Shown: positions 26,622 to 36,051, counted from the stretch's first letter. The stretch is DNA of 61,311 nucleotides from Candidatus Thioglobus perditus (GCA_002909145.1 PNQY01000015.1:1-61311); one strand, 5' to 3'. The notes: generated from the sequence alone by a model not told the origin. Numbers and translations: made by a program.

Positions 26622-27503
26622 CTATCCTCTAGGGTGGTGTTTACTGTGTTGTGATTTAAGTTGTGTGTTTTGTATGTGTGTATAGATCTGTGTGGTAGAG
26701 ATATCACTATGCCCAAGCATTAGTTGCACACTACGAAGATCAGCTCCTTGCTGCACCAGGTGCGTGGCAAAGGCATGACGCAATGTGTGTGGTGAGAGTG
26801 GTTTATCAATTCCAGCTTTTGTTGCATAAGCTTTGATGATGTAGAAGAAATTTTGCCTACTCATGCTTGTTCCACGGTTGGTTAAGAAATAACCATCAGT
26901 TTGTTTACTTTTAAGTAAATATGGCCGTGCATTTTTTTCGTATCTAGATAAATAATCCATAGCTATCTCACCCATTGGTAAAACCCTCTCCTTATTACCT
27001 TTACCGTGAATGCGAATGTATTCTTCATTGATGTTAATATTATGATAATTAAGGTTAATAAGTTCTGATACACGTAGTCCACAGGAGTACAAAAGTTCAA
27101 GCATAGCGCGATCACGCATACCAAATATAGTTTTTTTATCTGGAGAGTCTAGTAGTTTTTCAACTTCTGATATATTTAAAAAAACTGGCAATTTTTGTCG
27201 CTGTTTTGGATGATGTAGTTTGGCTGTGGGGTTTTTATCAATAAGTTTGGAATTGACTAAGTATTGATAGAAAATACGCAAACAGGTGAGTATTCTTGCT
27301 TGTGTAGAGCTACTTATGGATTTTGACTGTCGGTATTCAAAGTAGTTGTTGATATTTGTTTCATCAATATTTAGTAATGACTTTTCTAGCCAATTAGAGA
27401 ATAAATTTAAATCTGATTTGTAGGCACTGAGTGTATTTTTACTAGCTCCAGATGAAAGCCAGTAGTTATCTAGAAACTGATCGATTATTTTTGAATTATC
27501 CAC
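26622..27503 (-). CDS. xerD: Tyrosine recombinase XerD
   Basis: A 293-residue tyrosine recombinase that acts at dif with XerC to resolve chromosome dimers. The SAM-like N-terminal domain (FLDNYWLSSGASKNTLSAYKSDL) is followed by the catalytic domain with LYSCGLRVSELINL (catalytic Arg), HTLRHAFATHLVQQGADLRSVQLMLGHSDISTTQIYTHI (His-xx-Arg, second His and nucleophile Tyr). It starts at GTG 27503. Sequence and length favour XerD over XerC or a phage integrase. It is downstream of the rplS terminator. Confidence 0.9.
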   Translation of the reverse strand: MDNSKIIDQFLDNYWLSSGASKNTLSAYKSDLNLFSNWLEKSLLNIDETNINNYFEYRQSKSISSSTQARILTCLRIFYQYLVNSKLIDKNPTAKLHHPKQRQKLPVFLNISEVEKLLDSPDKKTIFGMRDRAMLELLYSCGLRVSELINLNYHNININEEYIRIHGKGNKERVLPMGEIAMDYLSRYEKNARPYLLKSKQTDGYFLTNRGTSMSRQNFFYIIKAYATKAGIDKPLSPHTLRHAFATHLVQQGADLRSVQLMLGHSDISTTQIYTHIQNTQLKSQHSKHHPRG

Positions 27504-27532
27504 GTCTTAGATTATTACATAATTTCACGCAT

Positions 27533-27561
27533 AAAAAATGCCGGTAAAAACCGGCATTTTT
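27533..27561 (-). terminator. Rho-independent terminator after rplS
   Basis: AAAAATGCCGG (27534-27544) and CCGGCATTTTT (27551-27561) form an 11-bp stem with a 6-base loop. Read on minus it is followed by a T-run, ending the rplS transcript before xerD. Confidence 0.9.
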
Positions 27562-27577
27562 AATAAAAACTAAAAGC

Positions 27578-27931
27578 TTATTTTTTAAGCTGAAGTTTTT
27601 CTTTAATTCTAGCAGCTTTACCAGTAAGGCCGCGAAGATAGTATAATTTAGCTTGGCGAACTTTACCATGACGCTTAACTTTAACCGAATCAATTATTTT
27701 TGAGTGAGTTTGAAAAACTCTTTCAACGCCTTCACCATGTGAAATTTTTCTAACAGTAAATGCAGAACCGATACCACGGTTTTTCTTAGCGATAACTACA
27801 CCTTCGAATGCTTGTAATCTTTCACGATTACCTTCACGTACTTTAACTTGTACAACAACCGTATCACCAGGTGCAAATGCAGGAATATCGCTTCTTAGTT
27901 GTTCGTTCTCAATTTGGTCAATTAAATTCAT
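27578..27931 (-). CDS. rplS: 50S ribosomal protein L19
   Basis: A 117-residue L19 located at the 30S-50S interface. It has [54 protein letters not shown] and [18 protein letters not shown], all standard. Length is normal. It stands alone here; rpsP, rimM and trmD, its usual upstream partners, are not in the window. A strong terminator follows. Confidence 0.98.
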   Translation of the reverse strand: MNLIDQIENEQLRSDIPAFAPGDTVVVQVKVREGNRERLQAFEGVVIAKKNRGIGSAFTVRKISHGEGVERVFQTHSKIIDSVKVKRHGKVRQAKLYYLRGLTGKAARIKEKLQLKK

Positions 27932-28109
27932 GAGAAATTATCCTTAATTAAATTTAAGCAAAAAGAGCAATTATACAGTCAAACTAACTGGCAAACAAGA
28001 CAAGAATTTTATATATTTTTATTATCTATATGCGGGCAATAATATTACAAGAGTTTCATTGGCTAATATGGCATAATTATTGGTTTTATATTTAAGTAGT
28101 TTGATAGAG

Positions 28110-29549
28110 ATGGGAAAAGTAACTGGCTTTAAAGAATTTGATAGAAAGACTGAGGATTATCGCCCAGTTGATTTACGTATTAAAGATTATGGTGAAATTT
28201 TTACCGGTACTCATGATGAGGATCATCTGCAGGTGCAGGGTGCTAGATGCATGGATTGTGGAGTGCCATTTTGTCAGTCAGATGATGGTTGTCCAGTCAA
28301 CAACTTAATTCCAGAATGGAATGATTTGGTTTACAACAATAAATGGCAAAAAGCACTAGTACGCTTATTAGAGACTAATAATTTTCCTGAATTTACTGGC
28401 AGAGTTTGCCCGGCTCCATGTGAAGGAGCGTGTGTATTGGGCATGAATAATCCCGCAGTTACTATAAAAAACATTGAGCAGGCTATTGTTGATAAGGGTT
28501 TTGCTGAAGGCTGGATTAAACCAAATGTAGTTGAGTATCGCACTGGTAAAAAAGTAGCAATTATTGGTTCTGGCCCTGCAGGGCTTGCTGCAGCTGATGA
28601 ACTTAATAAGTTAGGTCATAATGCGACTGTATTTGAGCGTGATGATCGTATTGGCGGCTTGTTAATGTATGGCATACCAAATATGAAGCTTGGTAAAGAT
28701 GTAGTTGAACGTAGAGTTAATTTGCTTAGAGATTCTGGCGTTGAGTTTATTACTAATGTAAATGTTGGCAAGGATATTACTACCAAAACATTGCAAAAAG
28801 ATTTTGACGCTATTGTATTTACCACTGGCGCAGGTAAAGCCCGTGATTTACCAGTTGAAAACCGTGATGCAAAAGGTGTGCATTTAGCAATGGAATATTT
28901 AGCAAAAAACACTAAAACTTTATTAGATACTGGGCATGCTGATGATTCAGATTTATCTGCTAAAGGTAAAGATGTGATTGTAATTGGTGGTGGAGATACT
29001 GGTACAGACTGTATTGGTACGGCATTACGTCAAGGTGCAAAATCAATTGTTAATTTTGAACTAATGGGTAAGCCTCCAGTTGAAAGAACAGAAGATAACC
29101 CGTGGCCACTATGGCCACTTATTTATCGAGTAGATTATGGGCATGCTGAGGCGGCTCAAGTATTTGGCGATGATCCAAGGCAATATCACTTAATGACTAA
29201 ATCATTTATAAAAGATGATAGTGGTAATGTGACCGGACTAGAAACTATCAATGTTGGTTTTACTGATGGCAAGCTAACAGAGGTAGCTGGAAGTAAAAAG
29301 ACCTGGGATGCACAATTAGTATTGTTATCAATGGGTTTTGTTTCCCCTGAACATTATTTGAGTGATGATGCAAATATTGAGCTTGATGAACGTGATAACT
29401 ATAAAGCAGAGTACGGTAAATATACAACATCACAAGCAGGCATATTCACTGCAGGAGATTGCCGCCGTGGACAGTCATTAGTAGTATGGGCAATTAATGA
29501 AGGTCGTGGCGTGGCTCAGAAGATTGATCAATACCTAACTAATCAATAG
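28110..29549 (+). CDS. gltD: Glutamate synthase small subunit / GltD-type NADPH oxidoreductase
   Basis: A 479-residue GltD. The start at ATG 28110 gives [13 protein letters not shown], the usual N-terminus. Cysteines in [19 protein letters not shown] and [12 protein letters not shown] bind two [4Fe-4S] clusters. [21 protein letters not shown] binds FAD and [21 protein letters not shown] binds NADPH; the C-terminal [21 protein letters not shown] is also standard. GltD passes electrons from NADPH to GltB for glutamate formation. gltB is not adjacent (the other side is rplS, divergent), so it either lies elsewhere or this copy serves another partner. It directly precedes the dsr operon on the same strand. 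Confidence 0.9.
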   Translation: MGKVTGFKEFDRKTEDYRPVDLRIKDYGEIFTGTHDEDHLQVQGARCMDCGVPFCQSDDGCPVNNLIPEWNDLVYNNKWQKALVRLLETNNFPEFTGRVCPAPCEGACVLGMNNPAVTIKNIEQAIVDKGFAEGWIKPNVVEYRTGKKVAIIGSGPAGLAAADELNKLGHNATVFERDDRIGGLLMYGIPNMKLGKDVVERRVNLLRDSGVEFITNVNVGKDITTKTLQKDFDAIVFTTGAGKARDLPVENRDAKGVHLAMEYLAKNTKTLLDTGHADDSDLSAKGKDVIVIGGGDTGTDCIGTALRQGAKSIVNFELMGKPPVERTEDNPWPLWPLIYRVDYGHAEAAQVFGDDPRQYHLMTKSFIKDDSGNVTGLETINVGFTDGKLTEVAGSKKTWDAQLVLLSMGFVSPEHYLSDDANIELDERDNYKAEYGKYTTSQAGIFTAGDCRRGQSLVVWAINEGRGVAQKIDQYLTNQ

Positions 29550-29605
29550 TTTTTAAAACTAAAATCTTATAAAAAACTCTTTTTATACCCCCTAAGGGAT
29601 ATTAG

Positions 29606-29634
29606 AAAATACCACTAATAAACCGTGGTATTTT
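29606..29634 (+). terminator. Hairpin terminator after gltD
   Basis: AAAATACCAC (29606-29615) pairs with GTGGTATTTT (29625-29634) over 10 bp with a 9-base loop. The T-run is short (TTTTG), so termination may be incomplete and gltD could read into dsr. Confidence 0.6.
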
Positions 29635-29646
29635 GTCGCACTTTAG

Positions 29647-29691
29647 TATAATTTGTTTCGTTCACATCTTCACATCAATAGTGATATGAAG
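29647..29691 (+). promoter_or_regulatory. dsr operon promoter -10 and leader dyad
   Basis: TATAAT at 29647-29652 is a perfect -10 element, but no good -35 lies 16-18 bases upstream, suggesting activator dependence. Downstream, CTTCACATCA (29668-29677) and TGATATGAAG (29682-29691) form a 10-bp dyad with one mismatch and a 4-base ATAG centre. It would fall in the mRNA leader or act as a protein site. GGAG at about 29709-29712 precedes the dsrA ATG. Confidence 0.5.
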
Positions 29692-29718
29692 ATTTATTAA
29701 ATATACTGGAGAGATAAA

Positions 29719-31020
29719 ATGGCAGAGTTATATAACACTCCCAACCTCGATGAGTTGGAAAAAGGTCCATGGCCTTCATTTGTAACAGGTCTTAAGAAGC
29801 TGGCAACTGATAACCATGCTGGCGCTGAGATGGTGCGTGACGTACTAGGTACACTAGAAACATCATATGTAACTAAAAAAGGTTACTGGAAAGGTGGTAC
29901 AGTTGGTGTAATTGGTTATGGTGGCGGTATCATTCCTCGCTTTAACGAATTAAAGGACGAAAACGGCGATTATAAATTCCCTGCATCAGGTGAGTTTCAT
30001 ACATTACGTATTATGCCACCAGCGGGTAATCACTACACTTCACAGCTTTTGCGTGATATGTGTGATATGTTTGTAGACAACGGTGGTTCTGGTCTTATTG
30101 CATTACATGGTCAATCTGGCGACATTATGTTGCAAGGTGCAACTGAAGAAACTACACAAACTATTTTCAACACATTCAATGATTATGGTTTTGACTTAGG
30201 TGGTGCCGGTCCTGCGGTACGTACTGGTATGTCTTGTGTTGGTGCAGCACGTTGTGAAATGTCAAACACTAATGAACAAGCTATCATGAGAACAATGGTT
30301 AATGCATTCCTTGATGATATGCACCGTCCAGCTCTACCTTACAAAATGAAGTTTAAAGTATCAGGTTGTGCAAATGATTGTATGAACTCTATTCAACGTG
30401 CTGACTTCTCAATAATTGGTACTTGGAGAGACGATATTAAAGTTAACCAAGATGCATGGAAGAAGATGGTTGCAGATAAAGGTCGTGCTTACGTAGTTGA
30501 CAATATTACATCTCGTTGCCCAACTAATGCAATGACACTTAATGATGATGACTCAATTGCAATTGACAACTCTAACTGTGTTAAATGTATGCATTGTTTA
30601 AATGCAACATCTCCACTTACTCATAAGTACATTGATGACGTGTCTGAAGGTGCAATCTTGGCTACTGGTGATGATAAAGGCGTAACTATCTCTATTGGTG
30701 GTAAGCGTACACTTAAGATTGGTGATTTATTTGGTACTACTATCATCCCTTTCATGAAGATTGACAATGAAGATGATCTTGAAGAGCTTGAAGATTTAGG
30801 TGGTGAAGTTATTGACTTCTTCGCTGAAAATGCATTAGAGCACGAAAGAACTGGTGAGATGATCGAGCGTATCGGTATTGCTAACTTCCTTGAAGGTATT
30901 GGTGTAGAAATTGATCCAAATATGATCAACTCTACTCGTACTTCACCTTATGTTCGTATGGACAAGTGGGAAGAAGAGTCAATCAAATGGTTTGATAGAA
31001 AAGCCGAGGCTAACGCGTAA
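29719..31020 (+). CDS. dsrA: Reverse dissimilatory sulfite reductase alpha subunit
   Basis: A 433-residue DsrA. With DsrB it forms the cytoplasmic siroheme enzyme that, in sulfur oxidisers, produces sulfite from DsrC-bound sulfur. The siroheme/[4Fe-4S] cysteines appear as CVGAARC (Cx5C) and CANDC (Cx3C) around residues 175-220. The inserted ferredoxin domain contributes CPTNAM and CVKCMHC near residues 267-293. Length is slightly above that of other DsrA proteins (about 417-437). The reverse type is inferred from the operon content (dsrEFH and dsrL present, dsrD absent). Confidence 0.97.
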   Translation: MAELYNTPNLDELEKGPWPSFVTGLKKLATDNHAGAEMVRDVLGTLETSYVTKKGYWKGGTVGVIGYGGGIIPRFNELKDENGDYKFPASGEFHTLRIMPPAGNHYTSQLLRDMCDMFVDNGGSGLIALHGQSGDIMLQGATEETTQTIFNTFNDYGFDLGGAGPAVRTGMSCVGAARCEMSNTNEQAIMRTMVNAFLDDMHRPALPYKMKFKVSGCANDCMNSIQRADFSIIGTWRDDIKVNQDAWKKMVADKGRAYVVDNITSRCPTNAMTLNDDDSIAIDNSNCVKCMHCLNATSPLTHKYIDDVSEGAILATGDDKGVTISIGGKRTLKIGDLFGTTIIPFMKIDNEDDLEELEDLGGEVIDFFAENALEHERTGEMIERIGIANFLEGIGVEIDPNMINSTRTSPYVRMDKWEEESIKWFDRKAEANA

Positions 31021-31067
31021 TTTAGCGCTTTTATTTAATTAAGAATTAGAAATCAGGAGAAAATATT

Positions 31068-32141
31068 ATGGCTGAAGCACCAAGAATGCCAATCGAATCT
31101 GGAGTTCCAGATCCTATCCAATACATGCACCCAACTATGCGCCGTAACTACGGCCAATGGGCATATCACGATCGTCCACGTCCAGGCGTATTACACCATA
31201 CTTCAAAAAATAATGAAGATATTTGGACTGTTCGTTGTGGTACACAGCGTCAAATGGATGTTTACACAATTAAGAAATTAGCTGATATTGCTGATGAATT
31301 TGCTGATGGCTATATTCGCTTTACTATGCGCTCAAATGTTGAGTACATGGTGGCTGATGAAGCTAAAGTTGAGCCTTTAATTAATGCACTAACTGAGGCT
31401 GGATTCCCTGTTGGTGGTACTGGCCCATCAGTAACAATGATTTCACATACTCAAGGTTGGTTACACTGTGATATTCCAGGTACTGATGCATCAGGCGTGG
31501 TTAAATCATTAATGGATGAGTTGCATGAAGAGTTCACGAGAGAGGAAATGCCTAACCGTGTACACATGACTACATCTTGTTGTTCTATTAACTGTGGTGG
31601 TCAAGGCGATATCGCACTTAACATTCAACATACTAAGCCACCTAAGATTAACCACGATTTAGTATCAATGGTTTGTGAGCGCCCAACAGTTGTTGCTCGT
31701 TGTCCAGTTGCTGCGATTCGTCCTGCAATGGTTAACGGTAAACCTACATTGGAAATTGATGAGAAGAAATGTATCTGTTGTGGTGCATGTTTCCCTCCAT
31801 GTCCTCCAATGCAGATTAACGATCCTGCACATTCAAATATTGCTATTTGGATTGGTGGTAAGAACTCAAATGCGAGATCTAAACCTTCTTTCCATAAGTT
31901 AGTTGCTTCTAACGTTCCTAACAACCCGCCAAGATGGCCGGAAGCTGGTGCAATTGTTAAGAAGATTCTATCTGTTTATAAAGAAGATGCTCGTGACTGG
32001 GAAAGAGTTGGTGAGTGGGTTGAGCGTATTGGCTGGCCAGCATTCTTTGAAAAGACTGGATTACCGTTTACTAAATTCCACATCAATGATTGGAAAGGTT
32101 CTCGTCACCAGTTGAATGCATCTGCACACATTCGTTTCTAA
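31068..32141 (+). CDS. dsrB: Reverse dissimilatory sulfite reductase beta subunit
   Basis: A 357-residue DsrB, the partner of DsrA that carries the catalytically active siroheme. It shows HPTMRRNYGQWAYHDRPRPG, SCCSINCGGQGD, VVARCPVAAIRP and the ferredoxin motif CICCGACFPPCPPMQ. GGAG precedes ATG 31068. Gene order and spacing to dsrA (47 bases) are conserved. Codon choice is regular, with many CGT and GGT codons, as expected of a highly expressed gene. Confidence 0.97.
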   Translation: MAEAPRMPIESGVPDPIQYMHPTMRRNYGQWAYHDRPRPGVLHHTSKNNEDIWTVRCGTQRQMDVYTIKKLADIADEFADGYIRFTMRSNVEYMVADEAKVEPLINALTEAGFPVGGTGPSVTMISHTQGWLHCDIPGTDASGVVKSLMDELHEEFTREEMPNRVHMTTSCCSINCGGQGDIALNIQHTKPPKINHDLVSMVCERPTVVARCPVAAIRPAMVNGKPTLEIDEKKCICCGACFPPCPPMQINDPAHSNIAIWIGGKNSNARSKPSFHKLVASNVPNNPPRWPEAGAIVKKILSVYKEDARDWERVGEWVERIGWPAFFEKTGLPFTKFHINDWKGSRHQLNASAHIRF

Positions 32142-32153
32142 AGATTAGTTATT

Positions 32154-32555
32154 ATGAAGATTTCTATTCAAATTAACGAAGGGCCGTATCAGCACCAAGC
32201 GTCTGATACGGCGTATCAATTTGCTAAAGCAGCGATTGAAAAAGGTCATGAGATTTTTCGTGTATTTTTCTACCACGACGGCGTAAACAACGCATCACGT
32301 TTTACGGTTCCGCCACAAGACGATCGTAACGTTGTTAACCAGTGGGCTGACTTAGATATTAAAGATGCTGAAGGCAATCCTGAATTAGTGGTTTGTGTGG
32401 CTGCTGCGCTTCGTCGTGGTATGTTAGATGAATCTGAAGCTTCTAAGAATGGTGTTGATATGAATAATATCCACCCAGCTTTCCGTATCTCAGGATTAGG
32501 ACAGCTGATCGAAGCTGGTATTCAATCTGATCGTTTAGTAGTATTTGGAGATTAA
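32154..32555 (+). CDS. dsrE: Sulfurtransferase subunit DsrE
   Basis: A 133-residue DsrE. The conserved persulfide-carrying cysteine is in LVVCVAAALRRGM (Cys81). DsrE, DsrF and DsrH form an alpha2beta2gamma2 complex that passes sulfur to DsrC. It lies 12 bases after dsrB and 1 base before the dsrF start. Confidence 0.95.
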   Translation: MKISIQINEGPYQHQASDTAYQFAKAAIEKGHEIFRVFFYHDGVNNASRFTVPPQDDRNVVNQWADLDIKDAEGNPELVVCVAAALRRGMLDESEASKNGVDMNNIHPAFRISGLGQLIEAGIQSDRLVVFGD

Positions 32556-32556
32556 T

Positions 32557-32961
32557 ATGAGTACTAAGAAATTTATGTATTTAAATCGCCGATCTTCATT
32601 TGGCACAGTTTATGCGCTAGAGTCGTTAGAAGTAGTTCTTATTGCTGCAGCATTTGAGCAAGATGTATCGTTAGCTTTTATTGATGATGGTGTTTATCAA
32701 ATTGTAGAAGGTCAAAATACTGATGGTATTGGCATGAAAAACTTCTCTAAAACTTATCATGCTTTAGGTGATTACGAGATTAATAAGCTTTATGTATCGG
32801 CAGAATCTTTAGAAGAAAGAGGCTTAACTGAAGAAGATCTTATGCCTTTAGTATATGAAGATGAAGATGATGATTGGGAAGAAAAACCAAGTGTCAAAAT
32901 TGTATCCAATGCTGAACTTTCAAAAATTATGTCTGAACAAGACGTATGTTTAAGTTTCTAA
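32557..32961 (+). CDS. dsrF: Sulfurtransferase subunit DsrF
   Basis: A 134-residue DsrF with KKFMYLNRRSSFGTVYALESLEV and a C-terminal EQDVCLSF. ATG 32557 is chosen because GGAG at 32547-32550 is correctly spaced; a frame opening at 32545 adds only 4 residues. It has no essential catalytic cysteine in studied homologues and is structural in DsrEFH. Confidence 0.94.
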   Translation: MSTKKFMYLNRRSSFGTVYALESLEVVLIAAAFEQDVSLAFIDDGVYQIVEGQNTDGIGMKNFSKTYHALGDYEINKLYVSAESLEERGLTEEDLMPLVYEDEDDDWEEKPSVKIVSNAELSKIMSEQDVCLSF

Positions 32962-32973
32962 GGGAGAAAAGAT

Positions 32974-33270
32974 ATGTTACATACAGTAAACAAGTCATCT
33001 TTCGAGCGAAATTCACTACAGTCTTGCCTTAATACTATAGATGACACAAGTGTTATCTTATTAATTGAAGACGGTGTTATTTCCGCTGCGAAAAACAACA
33101 ACTCATCAATGATTGCTGATCTTGCCACTCAAGGCAGAGTTTATGCACTTAAAGGTGACGTTGAAGCGAGAGGAATTTCTTCAAAGCTTGCTGATAATAT
33201 CAAATTAGTTGATTATGCAGGTTTTGTGGATTTAGTTGTTGAACATGGAACTGCGGTTTCTTGGGTTTAA
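32974..33270 (+). CDS. dsrH: Sulfurtransferase subunit DsrH
   Basis: A 98-residue DsrH/TusB-like protein starting MLHTVNKSSFERNSLQSCL, with the conserved cysteine at residue 18, then IEDGVISA and the C-terminal AVSW. GGGAGA precedes the start. It completes the DsrEFH complex and lies immediately before dsrC. Confidence 0.94.
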   Translation: MLHTVNKSSFERNSLQSCLNTIDDTSVILLIEDGVISAAKNNNSSMIADLATQGRVYALKGDVEARGISSKLADNIKLVDYAGFVDLVVEHGTAVSWV

Positions 33271-33296
33271 CGTAATTTATATATAGGAGTAAAACT

Positions 33297-33620
33297 ATGG
33301 CTGATATTTTAGGCGCAGAAGTAGATGAAGAAGGTTTCTTGGTAGATCTTAAAGATTGGACTAAAGAAATTGCAGAACAAATGGCAAAAGATGATGATAT
33401 TGAGTTAACAGAAGAGCATTGGGATGTTATTGATTTCTTACGTGAGTATTTTGAAGAGTACCAAATTGCACCAGCAGTACGTGTACTGACTAAAGCAATC
33501 GCTAAGAGAATGGGTAAAGATAAAGGTAATTCAAAGTATCTTTACTCTTTATTTCCATATGGTCCTGGTAAGCAAGGTTGTCGTTTCGCCGGCCTTCCAA
33601 AACCAACTGGTTGTATCTAA
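33297..33620 (+). CDS. dsrC: DsrC, sulfur-carrier substrate protein
   Basis: A 107-residue true DsrC. Both redox cysteines of the C-terminal arm are present, in GCRFAGLPKPTGCI at residues 95 and 106 (11 apart). The arm enters DsrAB, and the two cysteines form the trisulfide intermediate that DsrMK processes. The sequence also has the family TEEHWDVIDFLREYFEEY helix and KYLYSLFPYGPGKQG. GGAG precedes ATG 33297. A hairpin terminator follows. Compare the single-cysteine paralogue at 6902-7192. Confidence 0.97.
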   Translation: MADILGAEVDEEGFLVDLKDWTKEIAEQMAKDDDIELTEEHWDVIDFLREYFEEYQIAPAVRVLTKAIAKRMGKDKGNSKYLYSLFPYGPGKQGCRFAGLPKPTGCI

Positions 33621-33633
33621 ATAGATACAATTT

Positions 33634-33664
33634 AAAAAAACACCTGCCTCGGTGGGTGTTTTTT
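33634..33664 (+). terminator. Internal hairpin between dsrC and dsrM
   Basis: An A-run followed by CACCTGC-CTCG-GTGGGTG (33641-33658) and TTTTTT makes a 7-bp GC-containing stem extended by A-T pairs, a typical rho-independent terminator shape. Inside an operon it probably allows partial readthrough, lowering membrane-complex expression relative to dsrABEFHC. Confidence 0.75.
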
Positions 33665-33695
33665 ATATTTTTAATACATTTAGTTTGAGAGCAAT

Positions 33696-34469
33696 ATGTC
33701 TGCAATAAGCATTTTTTTTACCGCTTTATTTTATATTTCATTAATTGTATTCCTAGTTGGAATGGCAAGAAAAATCTATCAATTTTGGATTACGCCAGCT
33801 CCACTTAAAATTCCTACTGCGCCAACCCAATTGACACAAACTGGCGTGGTTATGCGTATGGCTCGCGAAGTAGCCTTATTTGAAAGTTTATTTAAATCTA
33901 ATAAATGGATCTGGTTATTTGGCTGGTTATTCCATATTGGTTTATTATTAGTATTGCTTAGGCACTTACGTTATTTTTGGCCTGGAGACCTTCCTGAGAT
34001 TTTTTTACTTATGCAACCGTTTAAATACGCTGCATTTGCTATGGTTATTGGCTTGGGTGGTTTATTAGCACGTCGTATCTTCGTACAACGTATTCGTTAT
34101 ATTTCTGCTCCAAGTGACTATATGATGCTACTTATGTTGCTTATTATTGGTATTAGTGGCGCAGTTATGACATTTACTCAAAATCATACTGATGTTCTTA
34201 TGGTTAAAGAGTTTGCTTCTGGTTTAATCACATTTGACTGGTCTAATTTACCAACTGAGACTCATTTTTTAGTACACATATTATTGGTATTTGTACTTAT
34301 GGCAATTTTCCCAATTTCGAAATTATTGCACGTACCGGGTGTATTTTTTAGCCCAACTCGTAATCAGGTTGATGATGCACGTAAGAAGCGCCATATATCA
34401 CCTTGGGCTCTACAACAAGAGCAAGAACATACAGTAAGATTAGAACAAACATTAGGTAAGGACGAATAA
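33696..34469 (+). CDS. dsrM: DsrM, membrane cytochrome b subunit
   Basis: A 257-residue integral membrane protein of the NarI/cytochrome b type, with about five hydrophobic helices (near residues 3-25, 70-92, 108-126, 142-162 and 196-215). Candidate heme-ligand histidines are in LFHIGLL, LLRHLRYF and FLVHILLV. DsrMKJOP links the quinone pool and periplasmic redox carriers to cytoplasmic DsrC. It overlaps nothing and ends 1 base before dsrK. Confidence 0.94.
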   Translation: MSAISIFFTALFYISLIVFLVGMARKIYQFWITPAPLKIPTAPTQLTQTGVVMRMAREVALFESLFKSNKWIWLFGWLFHIGLLLVLLRHLRYFWPGDLPEIFLLMQPFKYAAFAMVIGLGGLLARRIFVQRIRYISAPSDYMMLLMLLIIGISGAVMTFTQNHTDVLMVKEFASGLITFDWSNLPTETHFLVHILLVFVLMAIFPISKLLHVPGVFFSPTRNQVDDARKKRHISPWALQQEQEHTVRLEQTLGKDE

Positions 34470-34470
34470 T

Positions 34471-36051
34471 ATGGCTGCTAAAGAATTTGACATCCCTGAA
34501 TTACCAACTTATATTGAAATCCCTGAATTAAAAGAAGGGGTAATGGATGGTGAAGGCCCATTTAAATCTTCTGAAGAGTTTCAGGAGCCACTTGGTTTTC
34601 CTGGTGAAAAAATAGATAATTGGCAAGAGGTTGCTATTGCAAAAATGGGCGAACTTAAGTCCAAGTATCGTTCTGTACAAGTATTTTTAGACTCTTGTGT
34701 GAAGTGTGGTGCATGTACTGATAAATGTCATTACTTTTTGGGCTCATCTGATCCAAAAAATATGCCAGTTGCACGTCAAGATTTGTTCCGTAGTGTATAC
34801 CGTCGCCACTTTACTTTTGCAGGTAAATATTTCCCTAAATTAGTAGGAGCAAAAGAGTTAGATGATGATATGCTTGATGATTGGTATAACTACTTCCATC
34901 AGTGTTCGCAATGTCGTCGTTGTTCAGTATTTTGTCCATACGGTATTGATACAGCAGAGATTTCTATGGCTGCACGTGAAGTACTGGATGCGGTTGGACT
35001 TGGTCAAAAATATTGTAATCAGATTTTAGGCAAGGCGCTTACAGTTGGTAACAACCTTGGTCTACCTGAGCCAGCTTTAAAAGATACACTGCTTGATCTT
35101 GAAGAAGAGATCGAAGAAGAGACCGGTGTTGCTGTTAAGTACCCGCTAGATGTAAAAGGCGCTGAAATATTACTTATTACCCCTTCAGCAGACTTTTTTG
35201 CTGAACCGCATATTGATGGTCTAATTGGTTACGGTAAGGTTTTTCATCAAGATGGTGTAAGCTGGACTATGAGTTCATATGCATCTGAGGGTGCAAACTT
35301 TGGTATGTTTATTGGGTCATACGATGTAATGCGTAAAGCTGCATTACGTATTCGTAAAGCCGCACTTGATCTTGAAGTATCACGTGTAATGGTTGGTGAG
35401 TGTGGACATGCTTGGCGTGTTGCATATAGCTTCTGGAATACTTTATCTGGAGTTGGTGCTGGTGCAGCCGATGAGTTCGGTCAAAAACTACAAGATCAGC
35501 TAGATCATCGCTATCCACAGCCACAACATATTATTGAATACACTTATGATTTAATTCAAAAAGGTGAGTTAGAATTTAACAAATCTGAGAATGACGATCG
35601 TACTGTAACTTTCCATGATTCTTGTAATGTTGCTCGTGCAACTAATATGGGCGGAATTTCTGGCGGACAGTTCATTCTTCCACGTGAAGTAATTAAAGCT
35701 GTTTGTAATAATTACGTTGATATGGAGCGTTCAACTATTAAAGAATCTACATTCTGTTGTGGCGGCGGTGGCGGTCTATTAACAGATGACTTAATGGAGA
35801 TTCGTGTTAAAGGTGCCATGCCAAGAATGCAAGCGCTTAAAGAAGTAGAAAAAACTGACGGTGTAGATACATTAGCTGCAATTTGTGCAATTTGTAAGTC
35901 ACAGTTCTCTAAGGTGCTACCTAAATTTGATTTTGATCCGTACATGATTGTGAGTGTTCACCAGTTGGTGAGTGATGCAATTGTTATGGATAAACCACAA
36001 ACTGATGATTCTGATGCGGCAGACGATGCTGAAGAAGAAACAACTGAATAA
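34471..36051 (+). CDS. dsrK: DsrK, HdrD-like iron-sulfur subunit
   Basis: A 526-residue protein related to heterodisulfide reductase HdrD. Two [4Fe-4S] motifs, CVKCGACTDKCH and CSQCRRCSVFCPYG, lie in the N-terminal half. The C-terminal half carries CCG-type motifs, including HDSCNVARA and FCCGGGGGLL, expected to bind the special catalytic cluster that acts on the DsrC trisulfide or disulfide. An acidic tail of about 20 residues closes the protein. It sits between dsrM and dsrL as usual. Confidence 0.96.
   Translation: MAAKEFDIPELPTYIEIPELKEGVMDGEGPFKSSEEFQEPLGFPGEKIDNWQEVAIAKMGELKSKYRSVQVFLDSCVKCGACTDKCHYFLGSSDPKNMPVARQDLFRSVYRRHFTFAGKYFPKLVGAKELDDDMLDDWYNYFHQCSQCRRCSVFCPYGIDTAEISMAAREVLDAVGLGQKYCNQILGKALTVGNNLGLPEPALKDTLLDLEEEIEEETGVAVKYPLDVKGAEILLITPSADFFAEPHIDGLIGYGKVFHQDGVSWTMSSYASEGANFGMFIGSYDVMRKAALRIRKAALDLEVSRVMVGECGHAWRVAYSFWNTLSGVGAGAADEFGQKLQDQLDHRYPQPQHIIEYTYDLIQKGELEFNKSENDDRTVTFHDSCNVARATNMGGISGGQFILPREVIKAVCNNYVDMERSTIKESTFCCGGGGGLLTDDLMEIRVKGAMPRMQALKEVEKTDGVDTLAAICAICKSQFSKVLPKFDFDPYMIVSVHQLVSDAIVMDKPQTDDSDAADDAEEETTE

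Noticed and set aside
26622-27503. Phage or island integrase interpretation of the tyrosine recombinase.
   Set aside because: Length, motif set and lack of adjacent att-like repeats or phage genes favour chromosomal XerD.
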